A DNA stretch of 8,262 bases from Thermoplasmata archaeon (GTDB taxonomy: Archaea > Thermoplasmatota > Thermoplasmata > Thermoplasmatales > B87-G9): the NCBI GenBank assembly GCA_003649695.1, contig QMSR01000035.1, positions 1-8,262 on the forward strand, written 5' to 3'. Every line of letters begins with the position of its first letter. Position 1 is the first letter of the stretch. Of this stretch, positions 1 to 6,225 are shown piece by piece. The translations under genes and the position numbers were made by a program. The notes under the pieces were generated by a model, which saw only the letters and a list, made by a program, of their open reading frames with translations, was not told where the DNA came from and searched no databases.

Positions 1-429
1 GGGAACTCGCCCACCGAGGTCCTGAGCGTGGACCTCCGGGGCTCGAGGGCCGTGATCACCACCTCCAACGGTACCCCGACGCTGCTGGCCCTCAGGAGGC
101 CCGCGGTCATCGGGGCCCTGGTGAACGCGTCGGCCGTGGTCTCCTTCCTCTCCGGGGCCCGGAGGCCGGCCTTCGTCCTGGCGGGGGATCGGGGATCCCC
201 GTGCGAGGAGGACCTCGCAGCCGCCGAGTACCTCTTCGCCAGGGCCAGCGGCAGGGAGGTGGACTACGACTCCGTCGCAGGGAGGATTCTCTCCAGCAGG
301 CACGCCAGGGAGCTCATGGAGATGGGGATGGTGGAGGACGTCCAGTTTGCCCTGAGCCTCGACCTCTTCCCGCACCTCCCCTACTACGACCCGGAAACCC
401 GCTCCGTCAGGCCAGGCCCACCGTCCTGA
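1..429 (+). CDS. comB: 2-phosphosulfolactate phosphatase (ComB), 3' part only
   Basis: This is the last 142 codons of a gene cut by the left edge; frame 1 is open from the first base, so a GTG at 28 is not the real start. The fragment opens with GNSP-TE, followed by TTSNGT (fragment residues 20-25), AGDRG (61-65) and an EED acidic motif (69-71). These blocks, in this order and spacing, are those I know from the ComB family. ComB is a Mg-dependent acid phosphatase that converts 2-phosphosulfolactate to sulfolactate, the second step of coenzyme M synthesis from PEP and sulfite; the enzyme is soluble. The family is about 230-240 residues, so roughly 95 N-terminal residues lie outside the window. 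The 3' end overlaps the convergent membrane-protein gene by 23 bases. The family also occurs in non-methanogens, so the pathway end product here is inference. Confidence 0.82.
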   Translation, partial: GNSPTEVLSVDLRGSRAVITTSNGTPTLLALRRPAVIGALVNASAVVSFLSGARRPAFVLAGDRGSPCEEDLAAAEYLFARASGREVDYDSVAGRILSSRHARELMEMGMVEDVQFALSLDLFPHLPYYDPETRSVRPGPPS

Positions 430-898
430 GGGTCTCCAGGAAGCCCTCGGGGTCGTCGGGTCCCAGGGCGTAGGCCCTATCCCCGGTCACTATGAGGACG
501 AGCCTGTCCCTCCTGCCGCTGTACACTGTGACCCTGCGTCCCTCGACGATGAACCTGCCGAAGTAGCCGAAGAGGCCCCCCGAGCCCAGGGTCCTGACGA
601 TCCTAGGCCTCTCTAGGATCCTGGCCTCCGCCCTCCCCACGATGGGGATCCTCCTCGAGCCCAGGACGCGCTTTACCGTAATCCCTCCCTCGTCAACGAC
701 GTATGCCCTTACCATACCGAGGAACCCGTACAGGGGCACCCCGATGAGGATGACGGCGGACAGGAAGAGGGGCCATAGGGGCCCCTCGGTGGTGGCAAAG
801 TGCCAGATGATGGCCAGGACCGCCGCGTCGAGGATCACGACGCCGGCCGTTACGACCTTGGCGAGTCCGTCCAGGGGCGCCTTGAACTCCATTATCAT
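407..898 (-). CDS. Two-helix membrane protein with bacterial-PH-like domain
   Basis: The 163-residue protein has two hydrophobic helices (about residues 13-35 and 40-62) followed by a cytosolic beta-rich domain. The domain contains GLFGYFGRF (108-116), then VTVYSGRRDRLVLIVTG, and ends LGPDDPEGFLETLR. The GGxFGYFG, RxVLIxTG and PDDPExF blocks resemble the bacterial PH-like domain (bPH_5 type). No enzymatic residues are evident and its function is unknown; a scaffolding or membrane-sensing role would be a guess. The ATG start is chosen because it forms an ATGA overlap with the stop of the acetyl-CoA synthetase gene, which implies translational coupling. A second in-frame ATG lies two codons downstream. 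The gene ends inside the 3' end of comB on the other strand. Confidence 0.72.
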   Translation of the reverse strand: MIMEFKAPLDGLAKVVTAGVVILDAAVLAIIWHFATTEGPLWPLFLSAVILIGVPLYGFLGMVRAYVVDEGGITVKRVLGSRRIPIVGRAEARILERPRIVRTLGSGGLFGYFGRFIVEGRRVTVYSGRRDRLVLIVTGDRAYALGPDDPEGFLETLRTVGLA

Positions 899-2988
899 GC
901 CAGGATTATCCTGGCGTCCACCACTTTAAGGCCCTCTCCCTCGCCGTAGAGCATTACGGGGTTCGCGTCCAGCTCCGATATCTCCGGGAAGTCGGTCACG
1001 AGCTGGGATATCCTACTGATGACCTCCTTGAGTGCACCGACGTCCCTGGGCTTCTGCCCCCTGAAGGGCCCGAGCAGGTCCCTTGCCTTAATCTCCCTTA
1101 CCATCTCCTCGGCGTCCTCGGGCGTCACCGGGGCTACGCGGAAGGACACGTCCTTGAGGGCCTCGACCATGACGCCACCGAGGCCGAAGGCCACGACCGG
1201 GCCGAACTGGGGATCCCTCGTCGCGCCCACGATGACCTCTAGACCCTGGGGGGCGAGCTCCTGCACCGTCACCCCCACGATCCTGGCGTCCGGCTTGTAC
1301 TTCTTGGCGTTCTCCACGATCTTGTTGAAGGTCTCCCTGACCTCCTCCTCCGTTCTCACGCCCACGAAGACTCCGCCGGCGTCGCTCTTGTGCACGATGT
1401 CCGGGGAGACGATCTTCATGACCACGGGCAGCCCCGTCTCCCTGGCCAGGGCTACGGCCTCCTCCGGGCTGGAGGCCACCCTAGTGCGGGCCACGGGGAC
1501 GCCGTAGGCCTCCAGGACCTCCTTGGCCTCGTGCTCCAGGAGGAAGCTCCTGCCCTCTGCCCTGGCGGCGTCCAGGACCCTGCGGACCCTCTCCCTATCC
1601 ACGTCCCCGAAGGGGCGGAACTCGGGCTCCCCCTTCTTGAGGATCCTCGCGTACTCCATGAGCCCCGCCAGGGCCCTGAGGGCGAGCTCGGGCGACTTGT
1701 AGATCGGAATGCCCCTCTCCTTTACCGTGTCGGCGGCCTTCATGGTCTCGGGGCCTCCCACGAAGGAGACTACAATGGGCTTGGTCCTTCCGGAGTCATC
1801 GTAGGCCCTGACGATGGCGTCGGCGACCTTCTGGGGGCTGGTGAGGGCGGTCTCGCAGAAGAGGACCACCAGGGCACCGACCCACGGGTGGGAGAGGGCG
1901 GCCGAGACTGTCCCATAGTATTCCTTGTCCGTGGCCATACCGGTGAGGTCCACGGGGTTCTTGTCGCTCCCGAACTCGGGCATGTACTTGCGGAGCTCCT
2001 CCTTGAGGTCCTTGGGCGGGTCCTCAAGCTCGATGCCCTGCCTCTCGGCCTCGTCCGTGGAGAGCACCCCCACGCCCCCGCCGTTGGTGATGATGAGGAC
2101 GTGCCCGTTCTCGGGGGGCCTCAGCAGGGAGAGCACCAGCATCTTGTCGAAGAAGTCGTCTAGATCGTTTGCCCAGACAACCCTGGCCTGGCGGAAGGCG
2201 CCGCGGTAGACCGCCGCAGACCCAGCGAGGGAGCCCGTGTGGGAGGCTGCCGCCAGGGCCCCCCTGCGGGAGACCCCAGCCTTCAGGGCAACGATGGGCT
2301 TGTTCGCCCTCCTGGCGACCTCTATGAACTCCCTCCCCTTCTTCAGACCCTCTATGTAGAGCCCTATGACCTTGGTGCTCTCGTCCCCGTAGTAGTACTG
2401 GAGAAGGTCCGGGAAGGTGATGTCGGACATGTTCCCTATGGAGATCATGTCGTTTATGCCCACCTTCTCGATCCAGGTCCTCCCGGCCATCGCGATCAGC
2501 AGCGCCCCACTCTGGGAGATGATGGTGACGCTCCCCGGATAGGGGGTGAGGCCCGAGAAGGTGGCGTTGATCCTCTTCGAGGTACTCATGATGCCGACGA
2601 TGTTGGGGCCGAGGATCCTCATCCCGTACCTCCTGGCGGTCTCCACGATCCTCCTCTCCAGCTCAGCCCCCTCGGGGCCCGTCTCCGAGAAACCGGATGT
2701 TATGATGGCCAGGGCCTTGACCCCCTTCCTCCCGGCGTCCTCGACCACGGAGGGGACGATCCTGGCGGGGACCACGATGACCGCCAGATCGACCTCGTCC
2801 GGGACCTCCAGGAGGGACCGGTAGACCCTCAGTCCCAGGATCTCCCCTCCCTTCGGGTTGACCGGATAGATCTTCCCGGGAAATCCATAATTAATCAGGT
2901 TCCTTAGAACCTCGTGCCCCACCTTGCCGGGTTTGTGGGAGGCGCCCACTACGGCAATAGTGCGGGGATTCAAAAGTCTCTCCAACAT
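895..2988 (-). CDS. acd: ADP-forming acetyl/acyl-CoA synthetase, fused alpha-beta
   Basis: The protein interconverts acyl-CoA + ADP + Pi and acid + CoA + ATP, the main substrate-level ATP-forming step of acetate-producing archaea. It is cytosolic. At 697 residues it is a single-chain fusion of the alpha and beta subunits. Residues 1-130 are a Rossmann CoA-binding domain (VVGASHKPGKVG at 13-24, YPVNPK at 41-46). About 150-450 are succinyl-CoA-synthetase-like ligase domains, with the expected phosphohistidine His250 in SHTGSLAGS. Residues 475-697 are an ATP-grasp domain, with the second conserved His533 in VHKSDAGGV and a QEL...EVIVG strand at 576-588. All key residues are present, so it should be active; substrate preference (acetyl, phenylacetyl or other acyl) cannot be read. 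The ATG at 2988 lies 24-31 nt from an AATTTAAT box, fitting a leaderless mRNA. The membrane PH-like gene follows with an ATGA overlap. Confidence 0.93.
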   Translation of the reverse strand: MLERLLNPRTIAVVGASHKPGKVGHEVLRNLINYGFPGKIYPVNPKGGEILGLRVYRSLLEVPDEVDLAVIVVPARIVPSVVEDAGRKGVKALAIITSGFSETGPEGAELERRIVETARRYGMRILGPNIVGIMSTSKRINATFSGLTPYPGSVTIISQSGALLIAMAGRTWIEKVGINDMISIGNMSDITFPDLLQYYYGDESTKVIGLYIEGLKKGREFIEVARRANKPIVALKAGVSRRGALAAASHTGSLAGSAAVYRGAFRQARVVWANDLDDFFDKMLVLSLLRPPENGHVLIITNGGGVGVLSTDEAERQGIELEDPPKDLKEELRKYMPEFGSDKNPVDLTGMATDKEYYGTVSAALSHPWVGALVVLFCETALTSPQKVADAIVRAYDDSGRTKPIVVSFVGGPETMKAADTVKERGIPIYKSPELALRALAGLMEYARILKKGEPEFRPFGDVDRERVRRVLDAARAEGRSFLLEHEAKEVLEAYGVPVARTRVASSPEEAVALARETGLPVVMKIVSPDIVHKSDAGGVFVGVRTEEEVRETFNKIVENAKKYKPDARIVGVTVQELAPQGLEVIVGATRDPQFGPVVAFGLGGVMVEALKDVSFRVAPVTPEDAEEMVREIKARDLLGPFRGQKPRDVGALKEVISRISQLVTDFPEISELDANPVMLYGEGEGLKVVDARIILA

Positions 2989-3066
2989 TCCGCCATATTC
3001 AATAACTTCAGATTAAATTATTATTTTCATTCGATAAATGTGGAAGATCTCGGGGGTGGATGATCG
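2989..3066. promoter_or_regulatory. Divergent AT-rich promoter region, acd and A22 protease
   Basis: This 78-base spacer is AT-rich between GC-rich genes. On the minus strand AATTTAAT (bases 3019-3012) sits 24-31 nt before the acd ATG, the spacing expected of a TATA box for a leaderless transcript. On the plus strand GATAAATG (3033-3040) sits about 30 nt before the TTG at 3067 and is a weaker TATA candidate. GGTG at 3055-3058 could be a Shine-Dalgarno for the plus-strand gene. Assignments are from spacing and composition only. Confidence 0.55.
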
Positions 3067-3849
3067 TTGAAAGTCGAAGTTGCGGAGGTCCTATTGCTGA
3101 TCTCGCTCCTCCTCCTCGCCTCCGCCTACTCCGGGGTCATGGGCGGCAGGCTCGTTCAGGCAGGCGTACAGGCTGGTTCGGCCGGGGCCGGTGGGGCCCT
3201 ATGGATCATGCTCTCCATCCTGATGGGCTTCGGTCTGGCCCTGGTCCTCCTCTTCAGGCACCCGAGGCTGTACATCCTCATGGTCTGGGCTGCCCTGGCC
3301 TACTCCCTGGCCCTTTCCCTGTCCATCGTCCTCGGGGGTGTTCTGAGCCCCATCATATCCACCTCGCTGGCACTGTTCCTGGTGGTGCTGGCTGCCCTGA
3401 GGAGGGGGCACGTAAGGAGCGTGGTCCTCTCCCTGGCGGCGGGTGGTGTTGGGGGCGTAGCGGGGATCCTCCTAGGCCCCCTGTACGGGGCCCTTTTCCT
3501 GCTCGCCCTGACGGCCTTCGACGTGCTCAGCGTCCTGGTCACGGGGCACATGGTGGAGCTGGGGGAGAGGGCCATCGAGGAGGGCGCTCCTGTGTTCCTA
3601 GAGGTGGACGCGGGCGCCGGTCCCCGCTACCTGGGCCTGGGGGATGTCTTTTCGGTCTCCCTGCCGGCCGCCGCGCTCGCGTCCTCCGGGGGGGCCCGGG
3701 CTCTCCTACCCTCCTTGCTCCTCGTGGTCCCAACAGCCCTGGCCACCTATCTGGCGGCCAGGGCCCTGCGCAGGCCCCTGCCTGCGACGGTCTTCCTAGC
3801 CCTCCCCCAGGCGGCGCTCCTCCTGGGCTGGGTCACGGCAGGAGTCTGA
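3067..3849 (+). CDS. Presenilin/SPP-like A22 intramembrane aspartyl protease
   Basis: The 260-residue, very hydrophobic protein has about nine predicted membrane helices (around 6-20, 44-63, 69-90, 94-110, 117-136, 139-159, 188-206, 213-231, 238-257). Three motifs identify archaeal presenilin homologs (COG3389 type). TAFDVLSVLVTGHM (149-162) carries Asp152 in the helix-6 position, usually YD. GLGD (190-193) carries Asp193 in helix 7. LALP (244-247) stands for PALP in helix 9. The family cuts transmembrane peptides inside the lipid bilayer; archaeal substrates are largely unknown. The usual Tyr before the first Asp is Phe here. The protein is somewhat shorter than the roughly 300 residues common in the family. 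TTG at 3067 is the earliest possible start because an in-frame TGA lies two codons upstream. The 3' end overlaps convergent rpa by 17 bases. An alternative frame from ATG 3060 gives a soluble Gly/Pro-rich product and is a shadow. Confidence 0.85.
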   Translation: MKVEVAEVLLLISLLLLASAYSGVMGGRLVQAGVQAGSAGAGGALWIMLSILMGFGLALVLLFRHPRLYILMVWAALAYSLALSLSIVLGGVLSPIISTSLALFLVVLAALRRGHVRSVVLSLAAGGVGGVAGILLGPLYGALFLLALTAFDVLSVLVTGHMVELGERAIEEGAPVFLEVDAGAGPRYLGLGDVFSVSLPAAALASSGGARALLPSLLLVVPTALATYLAARALRRPLPATVFLALPQAALLLGWVTAGV

Positions 3850-5029
3850 GTATCTTTTCCGGGTCGACCGGGGAGGGGCTCATGCCCTCGACCCTGATCA
3901 GGGGGCCCGCCCTGCCCCCGCGGACCACCCCCGAGACCCCGAACCTCCTGCCGAGGATCCTCGAGTACAGGAGTCTATGAAGTTCACCAGATGCGTGGGC
4001 CTCTAGGAGCTCCCTGAGGGGGAGACCCATGGCCTCCTCGACCACCTTCCCCTCGGCCACCATGAGTATCGAGGCCCTACCGTCGTCCAGGACCGCGGAC
4101 AGCCTGGCCACGGGCCTTCCCTCAACCCTCCCGTGCTCGGGGCAGACCCCGCTGGAGAGGAGCCTGTTGCAGTGGGGGCAGCGGAAGGCGATCCCCGACC
4201 TCTCGAGGATCCTCACCACCCTCCCCTCCACCTCGACGAAGGCCCCTATGAGGCCGTCCAGCTCGTGGATCCCTATCTCCGGTGGCTCGCCCGTACCCCT
4301 GCTCACGAACCCATTGCTGTCGAAGACGAGCAGGGGCCCCTTCCTGACCCTCCCCACGACCCTGACCCTCATGCCCTTCCTGAGCTCCAGGTCCCAGGCG
4401 TTGAAGGCAACCTTCCCGGTCTCGTCCGCCAGCACCCCTTCCGTTATTATCTTCTCGCCGGCCGGCCTGGTCCTGGCTGAGGCCACGATGCCCACGACCT
4501 CCACGTTCACGTCCCCCGGCTTCAGGGAGGAGATCATCTTCCTCATCGGCCTGGGGGCTTCCTCCCCCAGGGCCCACGGTGGGGCAGGCCTCACCGTCGA
4601 GTTCTCCCCCAGCACGACCTCCATGGCGCCCCTGTAGGACCTCACGGAGACGTTGGAGAACCTGTAGATGCCCCCCCTCCTAAGGGAGGGCCAACTGCCC
4701 CAGGCCACGAACCTGACCTGCCCGGTCGGGTCCTCGAGGACGCCGTACGAGTACCTATCGTCGGGGCCCCTCCTGAGGGAGGCGACCCTTGCAATGACGG
4801 TGATCCTCCGGAGGCCGGGCTGGAGGGACGCGATGGGGTACGGGGGGTCCCTTTCCAATGATCTGGGATCTCCGCCGTACTTCTCCACGAGCTTCTTCTT
4901 GATGGAGAAGAAGTCCCCCTCGCCCGCGAAGAGGCGCTCCAGGGTGGAGGCCAGGACCTCGGGGTCCTCCCTCCACCTGATAGCCCTCTCGACGTCGAAC
5001 ACGTGCCTTAGCAGTTCCTCCCTCCTCAT
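3833..5029 (-). CDS. rpa: Replication protein A (ssDNA-binding, multi-OB, zinc finger)
   Basis: The 398-residue protein resembles archaeal RPA41/RPA70-type subunits, which coat single-stranded DNA in replication, repair and recombination. An N-terminal helical segment (1-60) is followed by an OB fold (about 66-150, with ITVIARV and YGVLEDPTGQVRFVAWG), a second OB fold (about 168-245, with VVGIVASARTR and VLADETGKVAFNAWD), and a third OB region (about 258-388). The third is interrupted by a zinc-binding motif C284-x2-C287-x8-C296-x2-H299. The repeated D-xTG-xVxFxAW block is the family signature. The ATG is preceded by GAGGTG five nt upstream. The leader also contains a box C/D sRNA, described separately. 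The gene ends in a 17-base overlap with the convergent protease gene. Whether it acts alone or with a partner subunit cannot be seen here. Confidence 0.9.
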   Translation of the reverse strand: MRREELLRHVFDVERAIRWREDPEVLASTLERLFAGEGDFFSIKKKLVEKYGGDPRSLERDPPYPIASLQPGLRRITVIARVASLRRGPDDRYSYGVLEDPTGQVRFVAWGSWPSLRRGGIYRFSNVSVRSYRGAMEVVLGENSTVRPAPPWALGEEAPRPMRKMISSLKPGDVNVEVVGIVASARTRPAGEKIITEGVLADETGKVAFNAWDLELRKGMRVRVVGRVRKGPLLVFDSNGFVSRGTGEPPEIGIHELDGLIGAFVEVEGRVVRILERSGIAFRCPHCNRLLSSGVCPEHGRVEGRPVARLSAVLDDGRASILMVAEGKVVEEAMGLPLRELLEAHASGELHRLLYSRILGRRFGVSGVVRGGRAGPLIRVEGMSPSPVDPEKILRLLP

Positions 5030-5034
5030 GGCGA

Positions 5035-5040
5035 CACCTC
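5035..5040 (-). promoter_or_regulatory. Shine-Dalgarno of rpa, abutting the sRNA D box
   Basis: GAGGTG on the minus strand, five nt before the rpa ATG, matches the archaeal anti-Shine-Dalgarno. Its first two bases (GA) are also the last two of the CTGA D box of the upstream guide RNA, so binding of L7Ae to the box C/D motif could mask the ribosome site. That masking is inference. Confidence 0.7.
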
Positions 5041-5099
5041 AGAACTCATAGGGCTCATCACGGGGCGGGCGCCCTCAGAGGCGGGAGCACTCATCACTG
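5035..5099 (-). ncRNA. Box C/D guide sRNA (2'-O-methylation guide) in rpa leader
   Basis: Read on the minus strand, this stretch holds all four boxes in order. C is GTGATGA (5097-5091), D' is CTGA (5078-5075), C' is GTGATGA (5061-5055) and D is CTGA (5042-5039). Both guide segments are exactly 12 nt (5090-5079 and 5054-5043) and C-to-D length is 59 nt, matching archaeal C/D sRNAs, which bind L7Ae, Nop5 and fibrillarin to direct ribose methylation. The D'-C' spacer is 13 nt, GC-rich and contains GGGCGCCC. Flanking bases give only a weak terminal stem (ACC against GGT). A TATA-like TTATTTA lies 23-29 nt before the C box, placing a start just ahead of it. The D box runs into the rpa Shine-Dalgarno, so the sRNA is either cut from the rpa leader or transcribed with it. 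Exact ends are uncertain by a few bases. Confidence 0.78.
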
Positions 5100-5112
5100 G
5101 TCCTGAAGGACC
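5099..5112. repeat. Short inverted repeat just 5' of the sRNA C box
   Basis: GGTCCT-ga-AGGACC is a 6-base inverted repeat that, in a minus-strand transcript, would form GGTCC stems around a TTCA tetraloop. It directly precedes the C box. A wider pair (CGGGGCGG at 5061-5068 and CCGCCCCG at 5111-5118) brackets the 5' half of the sRNA. It could be a processing signal for a transcript running in from upstream, a regulator site, or chance in GC-rich DNA. Confidence 0.4.
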
Positions 5113-5119
5113 GCCCCGG

Positions 5120-5126
5120 TAAATAA
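5120..5126 (-). promoter_or_regulatory. TATA box for the C/D sRNA and rpa
   Basis: TTATTTA on the minus strand lies between the stop of the geranylgeranyl-reductase-family gene and the sRNA. Its centre is 26 nt from the first base of the C box, the usual archaeal TATA-to-start distance, so transcription should begin at the sRNA 5' end and could run on into rpa about 65 nt later. This is inferred from spacing; no start-site data are available. Confidence 0.5.
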
Positions 5127-5131
5127 CGATT

Positions 5132-6178
5132 TCATTTTCGCAGGAGGTAGAGCAGCGCGCCGACGAGCGCCGTGGCTGCGGCCCTTAGTGGTCTCCTCTT
5201 GAAGACCTCCCAGGCAGCCCCCACGGGGTCCTCGGCCATGAGCCTGACGCGGGGGAGCCATCTCGGCCAAATGCCCGCGTCCAGGAGCCTGTGCACGGCC
5301 CTCGCCACGACCCTCACTTTCCTGAGCTCCGAGTAGAGCCGGGCCATGCAGGCGCTGAAGTCCTCCTCACCTAGGAGGTGCGAGAGGAGGCACTCCGAGG
5401 ACCTCATCCCCAGGAGGATTCCCCCGAAGGAGCTGGCCTTGACTGTGTAGGCTGCGTCCCCAACGGCCGCGACGCTGCGGCGGATGGGCCTGCCCCTGGG
5501 GGGCCCCACGGGTATGGGGCCCGAGCGAACGGCCAGGAGGTCCTTCCTGGCCAACAGCTCGGAAGAGAGGCCTGAGAAGGTCCCAGGGCGGGAGACGAAT
5601 CCCTCCTTTTTCGCCCTATCCAGTGGGACGGACCACCTGAAGAACGCCCTCCTGTCCGTGACGTCCACCTTGACGTCCTCGGACTCCGGCCTCTCCGCCA
5701 GGATGCCCTCCATCCCCATCACGAAGTCCCCACCGTGACCTATGTAGCGGCGGGAGAGCCCACCTAGGGCCCCCTCGGCCAGGGCAACGAAGGGTGCGGA
5801 GAAGCTCCCCCTATTGGTGATCACGGAGTTGCCCCTGAGCCCCAGGGCCCTCGTCCTGAGGAGGATGCTTGCCCCCTCTGAGGCGGCCATGGAGGCCAGG
5901 CCCTTGTCGAAGAGGCTCCTCTCCACCAACACGGAATCTATCTCCAGCTCTACGCAGTCCCCCTCCCTGCAGACGAGCATGTTTCCGAACCTACGGAGCT
6001 CCCCCGGGACCTCGTCCAGGAAGGAGTGGACCTCCGAGCCCAGGAGGCCCGTGCAGCGGACTGGCAGGCCTATCTCCCAGTCCTCCTCCAGGACCAGCAC
6101 CCTGAGCCCCTCCTCTGAGGCCCTCTTCGCGAGCCAGAGGCCGCTGGGCCCCGCGCCCACCACAATGAGGTCCCACAC
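5132..6178 (-). CDS. Geranylgeranyl reductase family FAD-dependent oxidoreductase
   Basis: The 348-residue flavoprotein has an N-terminal dinucleotide fold (LIVVGAGPSG, 4-13), the substrate-site PVRCTG motif (39-44, Cys42) typical of archaeal geranylgeranyl reductases, RSGPIPVG (218-225) and a second FAD motif AAVGDAAY (237-244) followed by a KASSFGGILLGM segment. Family members saturate isoprenoid double bonds in archaeal ether lipids or in quinone and chlorophyll side chains, working at the membrane. The C-terminus (about 331-346) is hydrophobic and ends in Arg-Lys, suggesting a membrane anchor. It is shorter than the usual 390-400 residues, and the stretch at 114-170 is compact. It may therefore be a paralogue acting on a substrate other than digeranylgeranylglycerophospholipid. 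GTG at 6178 is the only usable start before an in-frame TAA; a purine-rich GGGGAG abuts it. A TATA element 19-25 nt upstream fits a leaderless mRNA. Confidence 0.85.
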   Translation of the reverse strand: MWDLIVVGAGPSGLWLAKRASEEGLRVLVLEEDWEIGLPVRCTGLLGSEVHSFLDEVPGELRRFGNMLVCREGDCVELEIDSVLVERSLFDKGLASMAASEGASILLRTRALGLRGNSVITNRGSFSAPFVALAEGALGGLSRRYIGHGGDFVMGMEGILAERPESEDVKVDVTDRRAFFRWSVPLDRAKKEGFVSRPGTFSGLSSELLARKDLLAVRSGPIPVGPPRGRPIRRSVAAVGDAAYTVKASSFGGILLGMRSSECLLSHLLGEEDFSACMARLYSELRKVRVVARAVHRLLDAGIWPRWLPRVRLMAEDPVGAAWEVFKRRPLRAAATALVGALLYLLRK

Positions 6179-6196
6179 CTCCCCTACCAGGTGGAA

Positions 6197-6205
6197 GCTT
6201 TAAGA
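6197..6205. promoter_or_regulatory. Shared, near-symmetrical TATA element (bidirectional promoter)
   Basis: GCTTTAAGA on the plus strand reads TCTTAAAGC on the minus strand, so the CTTTAAG/CTTAAAG core looks like a TATA box in both directions. Its centre (6201) is 25 nt from the TTG of the plus-strand small gene and 23 nt from the GTG of the minus-strand reductase. It is the only TATA-like sequence in this 47-base divergent spacer. AGGTGA at 6211-6216 could serve as a Shine-Dalgarno for the rightward gene if its transcript starts earlier than predicted. Confidence 0.55.
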
Positions 6206-6225
6206 AGAATAGGTGAGTCCTACGG

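Noticed and set aside
900..914. Perfect 15-base palindrome CCAGGATTATCCTGG at the acd stop / PH-gene start
   Set aside because: It encodes the last residues of the synthetase, and AGGATCCT-like palindromes recur across the window from Arg-Ile-Leu codons; no T-run follows, so a terminator is not supported.
2085..2098. GTGATGATGAGG resembling a C box
   Set aside because: It lies antisense inside the acd coding region, with no CTGA box or C'/D' partner at the right spacing.
1390..2163. Long plus-strand frame opposite the acetyl-CoA synthetase gene
   Set aside because: It is antisense to strongly conserved catalytic domains; long open antisense frames are expected in GC-rich DNA.
3060..3980. 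306-codon plus-strand frame starting at ATG 3060, longer than the protease frame
   Set aside because: It is Gly/Pro/Arg-rich with no domain, and it overlaps the nine-helix A22 protease frame, which carries the GLGD motif.
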